This document shows positions 48,794 to 62,060 of a stretch of DNA of 64,000 bases, piece by piece. The notes under the pieces were generated by a model. The model had not been told where the DNA came from and made no database searches. It saw only the letters and a list, made by a program, of their open reading frames with translations. Source of the DNA: Lithospermum erythrorhizon (taxonomy: Eukaryota; Streptophyta; Magnoliopsida; Boraginales; Boraginaceae); the NCBI GenBank assembly GCA_019722365.1, contig JADFUC010001145.1:744001-808000 (forward strand). Direction: 5' to 3'. Position numbers and translations under genes: made by a program. The number at the start of each line of letters is the position of its first letter. Position 1 is the first letter of the stretch.

Positions 48794-51700
48794 TGAAACA
48801 TGACGATTTCCACAATATATATAATCTTATATAAATTAGTACATGACAATTTCACTTAAAAATAGGAGTAAATAATTGATATTTTCCTTTTTATCCGCGT
48901 AAGTTTATACCACTCACATTTGCGGTGATTTTTTCTCGCCGTTTTCTTTCTTTTTGATTATACTAAAAAATAAAATAAAAATAAAAATAAAAATAAATAA
49001 ATATTTTAAATCGTATGCAAATATGAATTAAAAAGATATTTCATTCAACATCCATATTTAATATATTATTTCATTACCTTTTTAGAAAATTAATTTTATC
49101 CTAAATTTCTATTGACACATTTGAAATATTTAATTTTGATTTTGGGTGAATAATAGGAAGCTGTAAGGCGTCTAAAAAGTGAACCCAAAAATAAAAAATA
49201 AAAGTAAGCGGTTGGGAGTGAATTTTTAAGGAAATTATAAGGGGGTGAGTGTGAATGCTGCTTGGTATTTGGAGAATTGATGTCCCAAGTACTTGTTATT
49301 TCCTTGAATTATGCACACGGTTAGCGAGCGGGAATCAGTCATTTGGAGAATTTTTGGCTCGGCTCGATCGCTAAGCGAGTCTGAGGCTCGGCTCAATTTG
49401 GCTCGTTGTTGGCTGTGGTGAGCCAAAACAAATAGAGCTCTAGGCTTGGTGGAAATTTTAAATTTTAAAGGGATAAAGTGCACAAAATAATAGAGATGAG
49501 CGTTAATTGTCGATTGATAAGTGGATGTTGACATTGACTAGATTATAATAATAAAAATTCATCATGTAAGCATTGGTCGTGATAATAAATTTTGAATCGT
49601 GTAAAATTATAACAAAATTAGTGCTTTAATATATAATAATTTCATATACTTAGAGCTACCGACCCGACTCTACCGAGCCAACGAACTTTGAAAAGCTTGA
49701 CTTGTAGCTTCGACTTAATATAGACCGAGCGAGTTCGAGTCACCGGCTTTCAGCTTGAGCGAGCGAGTCTCGGCTTCCCAAACCGAGCCGGCGGTTGATT
49801 GAGCTCGACTCATTACTGACTCATGCACACCGTAATATGTATACATTTGTGAATTTTGATATTGGTCGGTGGTAAGTACTTGATGTAGTGTCCAGGCCAA
49901 GCAGTAAAATCGACCTATCAATATTTTAAAACTTAAACATCTTAATTACATAACTGAATTAAAACCCATGATCCAACTCCAAACTACACATCGTGTGAAA
50001 TCCTTACATTTGTGTATGTGGAGCTAATCCTGACTTTCTTTTTTGTCGCAGGCCTTTGGTTGAAAATGGAAAGAATCTTCAGAAATAATCAGGTCTTGAG
50101 TGATCTTGATCACATGCTAGGAGAAGTTTTCGAGGGGAAGACCTTGAGTGAACCCAGGCGCTTCCAGATTCCCACTTAAGTGACTGAGCCATTTCTTCAT
50201 TCAATACTCAGGTCTTTTTACTTAGTCCTTTGCTATATATAGAATCCCCCTTATATATCATCTTAGATTCCAGGCTGAGGAAGACACTTCTCATTGAAAG
50301 TTCTAGCTTCAGGGTCATTCAATTTCTACATCACCTTTGGTCTCGCCATAGATGACACCTTTTAGTATATCTACATCACATAAGCACATTAGACATATGG
50401 TATTTCAAGTGACACCAATTCCAAAACACACATTCCAAAGGCTTGTATATCAGTATATGTAAACTGATTCAGTAACCTCAATATCTTCGTGTCACATACA
50501 AGCACATGTATATATATGAAACGTCGATTTAACATGAAAAATTAATTGACTAACATTATAACTCGAATTGAAACAATAAGTGGTCAATTACTGAATATTA
50601 CAAATAAATTAAAATATTGGTGATTAGAATGATCTTTTAGACGATCATAAACGATAAAAATATATTTAAATTTTCAAAGTTATTAAAACCTTTGGATGCA
50701 ATAAAAATAATTAGAGATAATTCTTTAGAAATGGTTGAGATAATATGTGTAAATTGTATTTAATCCCAATTAATCGCGATATAGCGTAAATGGTCTGTAA
50801 TTAGTATAAAGGTGCGCTTTAGTCATTTCTTTTGACGGAGGATTAAATTTGATTGAAATAGGGATTGAAGTCTTGCGTTTACATTGTCTATGGGGTAAAG
50901 TGCATTTTTGGTAAATACAAATTTTGTTTTGGCCCAAAGGGTGTGGTGTATAACTTACTTTTCCGTTTAAAATTAGAGCAAAAGGCACTAACACTCGTGC
51001 GTAATTTCCCATGTCGGTTACGCGGCTTTGTAAGACTACTTACAATGGGCATGTTGAAAAAAACATTCAATAGTTTAAACCATTGTGGGTGGGTGTTGAA
51101 AAAATTTGATTGGTGATTTGGATTAAATTGATAGAGAAAAATTAACGTGTTGATTAAGCCCGTATCTCTTCAGGTAGTGCCACTGTTGCTTTGGCTGCTG
51201 GAAGCCAAGAAAAGAGATGCGTCACAGGCCTTGACATTGATGAATTAAAATGGGTGGTGATTTATATTAGTTATTTATATTTTCAAATTCTTGCTCTACC
51301 ATTTTAATTATTTGTGATTAATTATTTGATAATGAAAATTAATTTTTATTTAATTTTTTATATAAAGTGTGTTTTTTAAGCTTTATAAATAGAGAGTTGT
51401 AGTCCATTTGATTTGCAAATAAAAAAATCAACTACATTGCAATATAATTATTCTATTATCTTTTCTTAACTCTTTTTTATTTTTATTTCAATATATTTTT
51501 AATTGAAATGGATACTAACAGCTGACAATGATTATTTGTATTTAAGTATAAGGATAATTGGTATGATTATTTAATATAATTATTACATTATCGCTTTACT
51601 TATTCTGTTATTATAAACGATATTAGAGTCTAGACAAAATCTAAAACAAACTGGAACCGATCAGACAGAAAACCAACAGAAATCTTGAACGATCGAACTA

Positions 51701-52466
51701 GAGCCCAGATTAGTTTAATCGGAGGGCCAGTAATTTGAGTTGTGGCTGAAATAAGCTTGAACCGAGCCAGGTGTGGTGGTGTGAGGTGTTGAATTTTGAT
51801 AGCAATATGAATTTATGTATAAAATTTGGTGAGTGTTAAATTATGTGGAAGAGAGAGATGATGGTGTTGAAATTGAAAAGGGATGTTGAAAGTTGGCTAG
51901 CGATTGTAGATAGCGCAATTGACATTAATTCAGCAATAAATCATTGTAAACATTCTGGCGGGTATTGTTGATCTAATTAATACTTTAATGAGGTATTTTA
52001 TCTTCATTTTTTTCAAAAGATACACTATATAATTCAAATATGAGAGGCAAGGGAATAAAACTTATTCTAAAAATAAAAATAAATCCCACCTCATCTTCTT
52101 TAATATTCTACAACATATAATATTCAAAATCAATGGGTTTCAAGGTTCAAACATTTCACAAATGCTGGATAAGGGTAGCTTAATAGGATCTGATAAGGGT
52201 ATTAAAAATGAATGAATTTGGTCGAGACATTTGATCGAATAGTTGAGAGGAATAATTTAGCAAAGATCTGGTTTTTGGATTTGTTAGTATTGATTTGCTT
52301 TTGTTACCTTATGCTAGTAATGCTGCTTTGTTGCATTTTGTTCATCAAGTGTACTGCCAAATGTGACAATAGTATGAATTTGGTTATGTGGTTATTAGAC
52401 TGGTTAAAGAGGGAGCTAATTTAGCAAAGATCTGATTTTATCATCAAGTCTCCAACAGCTTCTCTG
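48790..52466. other. Intergenic region, no firm gene
   Basis: AT-rich sequence with several scraps. 48970-49010 is an (AAATA)n-like run. 49310-49830 is rich in GAGCTCGGCTCG-type motifs. At 50050 a strong acceptor (TTTTTTGTCGCAG) precedes a 37-codon frame opening MERIFRNNQVLSDLDHMLGE and ending in a stop at about 50180; it looks exon-like but I recognise no family and find no upstream exon. ACTACTTACAATGG near 51035 and TTTACAATGATT near 51955 (minus) may be ends of a miniature element. Confidence 0.35.
49310..49830. repeat. CTCGGCTCG-rich segment, possible hAT-like MITE
   Basis: GGCTCGGCTCGATCGC at about 49360 and GAGCGAGCGAGTCTCGGC at about 49757 with CCGAGCCGG beyond form scattered inverted-complement motifs. 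Both outer edges carry ATGCACAC-SG (49314 and 49823). This motif style is common in plant miniature elements ending in GTGTGCA-like sequence, but proper termini were not defined. Confidence 0.35.
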
Positions 52467-52670
52467 ATGCAACTCCGGCGAGATTCCCGCGAACTCCTCA
52501 GCTCCGTCCGGCTCTTCAGCTCCGGCACGGCCCCTCTTCCAGCTCTGGTCTCCCTCTCCAAATCCGGTCACCACCACGAACGAGCTCCGACGAACAGGTG
52601 GAAATCGATTGAATTGAACTGGAGATTTTTTTTGGGAAAATTAGGTTTTCAATTGAATTTGGGGAAATAA
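52467..52670 (+). other. GC-rich coding-like fragment of unknown origin
   Basis: A 67-codon frame reads MQLRRDSRELLSSVRLFSSG, then TAPLPALVSLSKSGHHHE. The first 110-130 bp are strikingly GC-rich and codon-like in an AT-rich setting, and GACGAACAG|GTGGAA near 52600 could be a splice donor. The start is Arg/Ser/Leu-rich like an organelle-targeting peptide. I do not recognise the family, and no continuing exon was found. It may be a captured gene fragment or the first exon of a lost gene. Confidence 0.3.
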
Positions 52671-55600
52671 AATTTTTAAATTTTCCTCAAAATATATCGA
52701 ATTACAAACAAGAGTGTATGTTTGAAAAATAATTGTAAATATGCCCCAAATAAGTGAGATAATGGTGGCTTAGGTCTCGGCGGACGGAATGGGTGTAAAT
52801 AGGTAATTGAGCATGTGGATTGAATTTAGAATGTCAATTGCATAGTGGGCAAAATCGATTATGAAGAAATTACATGTAATGGACCCAATGCCTTTGCCCC
52901 AAATTAAGGTCGATGTTAAAAATAGAGACTAATTACACCATTTATATATTCATAAAATTATTTAAATAGGCAAGATATTTAATAAAAGCTAAATAAACTT
53001 GTACATATTATCCTCACTATTTTAACTAACAATTTTATCAAATAGCTTAAATGGCATGCACATGGCGGATATCTTTTAGTTCTCTCATTTTACAATGTTA
53101 GGTCACTCAATCATTGAGAACAACATTATACCATATCCAAAATCCCATAAAACAACATTCTTGTTAACTTTTATGCTTTGTTCAATAAAAGTCTTGTTTG
53201 ACCGAGTCATCTTAGTCTTATTGTGATCAACCTTAGCTAATTATTGGACAAGTGATTTTGAAACAACCCCACAAATAGGACATGTCTTTAGTTATATGCG
53301 TACAAATCATCAAACTTATTTGAATCCGATTATAGGGACGAGGGATCCAAGGCTTTCATCATGAAAAACAGAGAAAGAGATAGATTCTCTTTGCTGGAAG
53401 TTTCAGATCCAAGACTTCTCTTACTTTAACCTTACCCACAAAAAAGTTCACTTAGCTTCAATTTGAAAAAAGGCAGTTAATAAAGCCAAAAATATGTTAG
53501 TTTTGAGAAATATATCTAAAACTAGACTTGAGAACTGTGGAAATCATCAAATAAGATTTTGAAACTTCAATTGTATATATTGCAAGTGTTTTGGTTTCAC
53601 ATAGTGGTGGAACTAAGAACAAGTATGTTGGCTTCATATAATGGTAGATTAAGAGGAGCAGGGGATAATCAAACAATATTTTTAATATGGTTCTCTTATT
53701 CATACTTTTTTCTCAAAAAATTATTTCATCCACACCATATTTTTATTTATTTTATTTTTTCCTTCTTCAATTTTTTCATACTCAATTTGTAAATTTTTTT
53801 CTAAATCTTTCAATACAACATTTAATCTCAAGTGTTCTACGTAGTCTTTTTTTACAAAACATGGATTATTTATATATTAATGAGATATTATTCCATCTTT
53901 TATAAAGTAAGAAAAAATAAAGACTGCGAAAGATCAGGTGTGTGGAAACTTTGTCTCCATATCCACGCTCTTTTTGTTTATGTAAAATGTTGAGCCCCTC
54001 AGCTTTCTCTTATCAGACACAAAAGTTTTTTTGAATTGCAGTCTCTCTTGATGATCATGTATGTGTGGTTATTACTAGTTGATTAGTCTTCAACCTAATG
54101 CAATGAAAGAAAAAAGTACTACGTAGTATTCACTTTCAAAAGCAGTGAAATTAATATGCTTCATAATGTTTTGCTTTATAATCATAGAATGAAGCATATT
54201 AATAAAATAAAAACCTAAATAGAGCGAGGCAACTAAAGTGAATGGTGGCTTTTCTCCTATGCTTCCGTTTCCTTTGACCTTTCTCCTTTTTTCCTTGAAA
54301 CGTAATGATAACTAGATCATATTCAGTTGATCTGAATTTAATTTTCAATTAATTAGAGTGCTTTATGGATATTGCCATGCCGATTCATTCAATCATTGGG
54401 ACAAGAAAATAACATTCCATTACTTGAGTGATTAATTAATTTATTACTTTTAATTTATATATGATCATCATTATGGTTAATTCATATGCAACTGATATAT
54501 TAGGATTTATCAAATCTCATGTTGCATATGTTAAAATAAACAACCAACCCGTTTATACATGTAGTCAATTGGAAATCAGATGAATTCTTAACATGTTATA
54601 AAAAATTAATCCATTATTTAGTTCCACGATACAACATAAAAAAAATTGTGATATATATTATGTAACTTAAGATGGGATCGATTATTTTACTATTCAATTT
54701 TTTTAAAGATCTTCGTAGCCTCAAATAAGATTGGCATCATCATTATTTTTTGTATATTAATTAACTCCTAAGTAGTGACATGCTAACCCTAGAAAATTAA
54801 TTCCATTTATGTTTGGGTTGCCAAGCAAATATTCTTTTCAATTATTTTTAATTGTCATCCAATCAAAAAATATTTTTTTTAAAATATTTCTCACTTTAAT
54901 ATAATATTTGATTGATTTTTTCTTTTAAATCCCTATTTAATGTATATGTAATAAAAAATTTAATACTAATACATTCATTATTAAATTATTATTTGATTAA
55001 TTAATTATTAATTTATGTAAAGTATCATTTATTTTAATTAATTATTAATTGGCGGCAAAATATTTGGTAACGAATTAAAAAATTCGAGGAAATAGTATAT
55101 TACGGAGTATTGAGGTTAGTCCTGTCATGCACTCCATAATGGGGAGCAAAGCTCGAGGTGGTGGCATTGTCTTTATGATGACTAAGACTACCACTACACT
55201 AAATACCATGCATTCCTTTCTTTGCTACTAATGGACATTGCTCCTAGCCTCCTATGCTATTGATCGATCACCATAATTGGGACTGCGCCGATCGTCAAAG
55301 CTAGTCCTGATAGTGATATGAATGTCATCAAGGATTATGACCGATAAATATCATTCACTAAAATAAAGAGAAGGACCATAAGATGATGTTGGTGAGGAGT
55401 GAGGACTGTCACTGTGGTATGTACATACTCTCATTTTCAACGTTCAACTTCAAAATTGAAAAAATGTAAATTAAAATTAACAGAATGTATGTTGTAAATA
55501 TATTACTCCGTATTATAAGTTTATTGGCTATTATTTGTTTACACTATTTACAATAGTAGCTGTCAAATAGTAAATAAAAGATGCTGTTGAAATATCTTTG

Positions 55601-57041
55601 TTAGATTCTGGTATAATAGTTGGTATAACGGCTTGAATCTGAAAGCGAGCAAAATAGAAATCGGTATGATGTCAGTGACACTTGGATCAACACGGATAAT
55701 CTTAGATAGAAATAAAAGCAATATTGAAGTAAGCTTGTCAGATGGTAGCGATTGGTGCTAATGTATGACTTGGAGTGCAGTGTTTTACTAGTGAAGGAAT
55801 CCGCTGAATACTTGAAAATTCTGAATAAAGGTCTTATGCGAATCTTTAAAAGATTCTTACCATCCTGATACAGATGTATAAGACCGGGCTCCCTCACGAT
55901 TTAAATGCTGTCCTTCTCTGACCTTCTTATCACTTAGTATGTTTACTTCGTTTAAATGAAAGCAAGGCGTAAGTAGCAGGTGTTAACAACACTTGTACAT
56001 ACTCTGAGTTTATAGAAACAGCTGCAATAACGTTCATTTTCTGATAAAAGATAAATTACTCTCGAAACTCTTTCCTCGCGAAAACAATGCAAAACAATAA
56101 TATACCTTTGGTGAAGTCTAGGTGTGCGAGGTAAAGGTCTTTATATAGTATAGTATGAATAAGTTTATGATAATAACTTCATAAACAAAACCTTCCATAA
56201 TTGTTTTTGATCACTCGCTTGTCGCGCCTTGACCAAATACGCAACATGTTTGGGATCTGTTTTCAAAAGCATTCACAATATATTATAAAGGCGAAATATA
56301 TCTTCAATTAATCTGAGTCGAATCTTGAAATATGCGCACAATAATATCTAACGATATGACAGATTGTAGCAAAACATCTTAAATGGCTGTTCAAATATTT
56401 AATACATTTGTTCGCGGTTTGACTATCAACAAAATTGTCAGCCAATAAAACACTAACAAATAGGTTACTTAATATTGAGAACACAGTCCCACAATTATCG
56501 AGTAAGACCTTTCAAATGAATCAAATAATGGAGTGGGAGGCTTTATACATCTTTATAATAGGTGTTTTAATATAATTCATAATGACTATTAACACTAAAA
56601 TATAATAAATTAAAATAATACATTGATCTACATTATTTATAAAAAATAATATACATTGATATATGCAAACTAATACAATACATACTGCATACATACACAT
56701 AGAAGGATATTAATTGATATTCTTACCATAAAAGGATGCCTTCACCATGCTAAGGGACTATTAATTCATAATTAAATAACAATTAACAAGGGAGCTTGAT
56801 GTTACATGAAAACAATAAGTCGATATATTCTTACATGCAAACATTTCAATACACTAGAACTAGAAGTAGTATTAGTGACAAGGTCAAACAAGCAGTAAGT
56901 ACTAGTATACATTAACAATGGAACTTGATTTTGCATGACAAAACTAATCTAAACAGTATTATCAAAAGAAACACTACGTTCTACTATTCTAGGTACGATA
57001 AGTGAAATGAAGTTGGAAAAATTACAAAGAAATCCATTGGT
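52671..57041. other. Intergenic region, no gene seen
   Basis: Long AT-rich stretch. 54151-54202 is a perfect hairpin. 55600-56480 is less AT-rich and on the minus strand has ACTATATAAAGACC (around 56140-56153), so it may be an old LTR, without definable ends. The remainder up to 57041 is the 3' flank of the SMXL gene. Confidence 0.4.
54151..54202. repeat. 14-bp perfect inverted repeat, 24-nt loop
   Basis: TTAATATGCTTCAT at 54151-54164 pairs exactly with ATGAAGCATATTAA at 54189-54202. No gene lies nearby; it could be a small MITE core. Confidence 0.85.
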
Positions 57042-59866
57042 TTATAGGACTTGAACATTGAATATGATTTTCTTATCCACATAATCAAGAACCCAATATT
57101 CTGAATGTGAAGTTTCATCAATAGTGAGACCATCTTTAAGGGAAATATTCAAATCCAGAAATGTAGTGCATGGCTTCATTTCCTCCATAATAATGTCACC
57201 ATTTTCCTGTTCTCTTTCTCTTCTGTCTCCTTGTTTTCTTGATGAACTACTGAAGCTTTCATCACAACTGAAAATTACAATTGCATCCTTAAGTGAAACA
57301 CAAGATTCTCCATTATGAAGTGACAAAATCCCACTTTCAATTGCTTTGATGATAGCCTTTTGAGAATGATTCTCAATTTGATCAAAATCTTCCATGAAGA
57401 ACACACGGCTGGGATTGTCTCTTACTGCTTCGGCAAATCTATCAAGAAAACTCTGACCATGTTCATTTCTTGATCTCTTCTTGCTTGTTACTTCATCATC
57501 TTCAGTTGAATAATCTGCTACTTTGGTCAATGATGAGAAGCTGCTGAGGCTTAGTGTGAAAAACTCATCTTGTGTGCCAAACACAACTCTAGCTATCTCT
57601 CTTGCAGCCTTTTCTTTCCCTTCTGAATCATCTCCTGAGAACAATAGCCATGTTTCTTGTTTCTGTTCTTTGCGTTTGATTGCATTATTGTTGTATTGAG
57701 GAATCATCATTCCAGACCTGCATTGAAGAATTCTCGTGGCAATTTCTGGAATCACATCTCTCTGCCATGGGACTTTCTTCTCCAATGCATTGCATAGGAT
57801 CCTTAGATTATCAGAATTTACTTCATTGAACCTATTTGTGTTGTTTAAGCAGTGAATCAAATCATCTCCACTTGCTTCACTAGAGGAAGCAGAGTTTGGA
57901 CTAGAATTGGGATTGGATAAAAGGTCTGGTTTTGAGGCAATCAATTTGGATTCGAACATTTCAAGATCATTTTCCTCATTGTCATCTGATATGAAGAATT
58001 TATGTTCTTTGGTGATGGGGTGATTATTTGGTTGAAACATCATAGGGAATTTTTTATCATTGGATGATATTGAAGCAGAGGAAGAAGGAGTTGATGATGA
58101 AAAGTTGAAGGCCTTTTCAAGAAAGTGAGGTTGTTTATGGACAGATCTACAGATTGAGTTCCATTTCTTGCAGAGATCTTTCATTTTGTCATATTCCTGA
58201 ATACAAAACAAAAATGAAATAAATAAAGATTTGAACTTTAGAGGAATTATTAAAAGATGGTACAGTAAATATCATGATCTTGTAATTTACTAATACTATT
58301 ATACTCTAAATATTTTAATAAAAAATAGGCACCTGATCATCACTGCTGATCATTACATGATCCTCTTCTTTGCACTTTTGAAGCCATGCAGGCAAACTTG
58401 AGCTATTTGCCATACGTTTAGCCTCCTTGTTGAAGTTATCTAAACAATCAGCACAACAGTTGAGGTGTTTCTCCATTCCAAAATGGTTGACTAACCAACT
58501 GCTTGACCTTTCTCCAAATGTATTTCCATGTGCACTACTGTAAAAATTCGGTGTATAAAAGATTGTTAAGATTCTTTCAAATGAGATGTTTAATTTCAGA
58601 ATTAATTAAGTCACTATGTTTTGAACAAATTATTAGTCACCTTTCAAAATTAAGACTGAGGTTCAAGCTGCAAACTGGAACAGTGAGAGGATGAAGATCC
58701 CAAAGAGTCTCAAGAGAGGGATGACCACTTTTGCAATTTGAGAAAGTTTTGAATGTTGATACCCCCATAAGCCAAACTTTCCCACTTTCTCCAACCCCAC
58801 ATGCCAATCTATTGAGTTCCATTATCATATGTTCAACAGGGCTATAATAATTGTACCTTAACTCACTATGCTTTGACCAAAACTCAGATACCCATTGTAA
58901 ATCTCCCAAATATAATACAACCCCTCTATTAATATATCCTTTGACAAGGCCTCTAAGCTCTCCAAGTTTGTGTTCAAACTCTTCCCTTCTAATATTTCTC
59001 AAAGTGTAAAGTGGAACACTTACGAATTGTACATGCTTTATATCTCCTGGAACCTCTCCTTTATCAAATTTATCTATCGCTCCTCTGAGTACAGCTTCTG
59101 CAGCAGCAGGATACTCTGCTATAATGACTGTATTTTTCTTTTTCCTGTTCATCATTGTACTTATCAAACTCATTACATCATCATTATTGTTGTGGTTTTG
59201 TTTTCCTATTACTGTTTTGCCTAAGGACAGTCTAAACACATCATGACTTGTTGGTGTGTGTGAGATTTGGGACAAACTGCTACCTAGGAGTAAGGGCTTA
59301 GTTTCTTTGGAATGAGTAGTATTAGTACTAATAGAAGGGCTTTTGGAGGAAATAATTAGTGATATAGCTTTCTCAACATTGGCTTTTACTTGTGTACTAG
59401 AAAAACCAGCTTCTCTCATGACTCTACTAACACTAGGATCATCTAAGATAGAAATGACAAGTTGCTCTATCTCTACTTTGAGGGCTAATATAGGCTGCTG
59501 GTTGTCCATGGAGCCGCGGCGTTGGTAAGCTTGTGCACGTTTGAAGGCGGCTACTAATGCATTTGAGAGGGAAGGGAGGTGGTGGGGATGATGGCCTAAT
59601 ATGGGGCTTGATGATGTGGAAGTAGGAAGGCGGTTTAGCGCAACGTTGAAGCAGAGTTCAAGGGCTTTAAATTGAAGGGGATGGGAGTGAGTTTGAAGAC
59701 AAGCTCTCCTAAATAGGCCAGTTGAAGAAGAAAGCATGGAAAAAGCTACATGAAGAGGGGTTACTTGTGCATGGCCTCTTCTTCTAGCAAGGGTTAGTGC
59801 TTGTTTCACTAAACTTGCTGCTTCAGAAGATAGAGTTTGTTGGATGGTATAACCTCCAGTCCTCAT
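57042..59866 (-). CDS. SMXL4/5-type Clp ATPase-like protein
   Basis: Three exons, 59866-58641, 58537-58333 and 58196-57042, close to 861 aa. Residues 1 to about 170 are the double Clp-N domain (MRTGGYTIQQTLSSEAASLV, then RRRGHAQVTPLHVAFSML), the N-terminal signature of SMXL4/5. The degenerate first ATPase region ends with SLETLWDLHPLTVP. Exon 2 carries the LNCCADC and LPAWLQ motifs. The second ATPase region has a weak Walker A (GDDSEGKE, 665-672). An EAR motif FLDLNIS lies at 823-829 near the C-terminus. The RGKT degron of SMXL6/7/8/D53 is not seen, which fits the SMXL3/4/5 branch known to be insensitive to strigolactone-driven degradation. Known role: nuclear regulators of phloem formation. 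At 861 aa it is shorter than the roughly 920-1020 aa I recall for Arabidopsis SMXL4/5. Confidence 0.93.
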
Positions 59867-61559
59867 TTTGTATCCTTGAGTTAAGTTGTGTATAGTTCAA
59901 TATCAAACTAGTATAGAGAAAATTTTCTTGAAATTTATGTAGTTAGTGAAATGAAAGGTTTTGATGGTGCATGGGAGTTGGGGTTTGATATGGATATGAA
60001 GAATGGAGAGGGGAATTAATAGAGGAGATGGAATGAGATTATTGTGTTTTGTGCCTTTCTTGTAGAAGTTGGTTTAGTATGAGAAAGTGGAAAGCATGTG
60101 AGACAAAGCTAAGTTGTCTATCTCTAGTCTGTATCTTTCTTTGATCAAAGGGGATAAAGTTGGCTAGATTAAAGGAAGTTGGACTGCAAGTCTTTTGATG
60201 GGAGATTGGGAGGTAATGAAAATCTTATGATTATATGATTGGGGACACTAATTTTAAAGAACCTGGACATATTGAATTTATGCTTAATGTGTATTCATAC
60301 TAATCAATCCTTAAAAGAAATAAAAACTAACGATCTAGTTTAAACCATCGATCTCTATTTTTACAACTAAATTACCTAATACCAACATCAAACACCTTCC
60401 CCGTACTAATTAAATTAAAGTGCAAACAAAAGGTATTACAAGAACCCAAGAAGGGATAAATATTTCTTAGGAAACAGAAAATGAAATAAATTTATTTAAG
60501 GGTAACAATGGAATCATCTAACTAAATCAAACGTTCATTTTAGGATGATTTAGTGAAAATTATATATAAACAATGAAGACAGTCAAGTTTTGGAAGTACC
60601 ATTTAGGATGATGATATCTCAATCAAAAACTTTGGTGAAAAGTGCTAAAGATGAGAAAGAAAAAGGAGAAGCTTAAATGAATATATAAGGAGAGAAAGGA
60701 CTAAAACTCTAAAAGAGAGAATATATAGAAGGGCTGTCTGTTTGAAGAAATCGGGAAATGAAGTTATTACACACTTGAATGAAATAAAGCAGCTAATGAT
60801 GAGTGATGATCACACCTACATTTATTTATCTTTCAAATGAAAGAAAGGAATAAAGCATTCATCAATTTTGTTTACGCTTTCGAAAAATTGATTGCATAAA
60901 GTTAGGGAGGAAGACTGCTTATTTTGATTTACATTTACACTAGTAAAATGTACATGCATTATATTTAAATATTTTTATTTCAAATATTTAAATTGAATTA
61001 ATAAATAAAGTAATTAATTATTTACTTAAATTAATAAATTATATTTTAAGTTATGTATTATAATTATTTATAGTTATATGATCCCTTATAATTTTCTAAT
61101 AATAGATTTAAAAAAAATTAAAGTTTAATAAAAGAATGAATCTTATGTTATTTTATTTATTGTTGGAAAATATCACTTCTCAATTGATTAGTAGTATAAA
61201 TTATTCATAATTCTACTATTCAATTTTATTTTATGCAATTATTTTAACAAATTTTAATTGATGATTGTCTCAAAATATTTGCACAAAACTGAATAATATC
61301 AAGACCTTATTATGAAATTCTCTACATTTTAGCCACGCAAAATAGCCAAAGAAGCCACAAATTAGATGTCCTTGTTCGAATGTGAAATATTCCAAATGAA
61401 TTACATTAAAAATCAAGGGAATAAGGATGACGTACCTCTTTTAAAAAGTATAACTCGTGCAATAATTTTTTTTAATAAAAAGTTGAACTTCAATAATGTG
61501 TAAGTGATTAATATTAATTGATATGAAAACTTTTAAAATTTTGACATAAATAACAATAT
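59867..61559. other. SMXL upstream region and intergenic DNA
   Basis: The 5' flank of the SMXL gene (minus strand), with G/A-rich text up to about 60200, then AT-rich DNA. No gene, repeat or transposon end was identified. Confidence 0.45.
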
Positions 61560-62060
61560 TAATATAAAAGGTTGATAATCCCATTATTAGATGGGAGATC
61601 CGGATGAGCCAAGCAGTTAGGTCGCCCGAAGATGGATAAGGGATAGAACCGAATAAATGGACCTGGACGCGTGGGCTTCGAGTGCGAAGGCCCAAGTTGA
61701 ATAGATTGAGTTGTCGGCTAAATAAGATGGGGAACAATACCGTTAGAGAGTTAACTGTTTGATTAGGCTCCATTAAAGGGTAATTAAGTCACAATTACTT
61801 AGTCATGTGAGCCATGAATGGTAATCAATAATAATGAAGAGCCATGAGAGCTTGCAGTAACCGTCGAGTAAACTATAAAAGTAAACTTGAGGGCCAAATG
61901 AACTAAGTTGCCCCGATACCCAAATACTTTTTTCTTGAAACTAAACTTTCGATCATTTAATGACTTGATCGGATTGTTCGGCGACAACCGATGCTTTGTT
62001 TGTAAAGACTCATTTGGATCAGCGTATCAAAAGAAAACTCGATTTGGAGGTTGTGATCGA
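61560..62060 (+). mobile_element. Probable LTR of the adjacent gypsy relic
   Basis: A GC-richer block with AACTATAAAAGTAAAC at about 61871 as a TATA box followed by a leader-like region, in the same orientation as the gag-pol relic downstream. Its exact ends and the primer-binding site were not resolved. A 600-bp AT-rich stretch lies between it and the coding relic. Confidence 0.35.

Noticed and set aside
50770..51120. Overlapping open frames of 60-83 codons on both strands
   Set aside because: No domain, no codon-like composition and no splice context; a possible miniature-element end at 51035 explains part of the region.
52467..52670. Resemblance of SVRLFSSGTAPLP to acyl-CoA synthetase motifs
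   Set aside because: The match is short, the following residues do not continue the family pattern, and the frame ends soon after.
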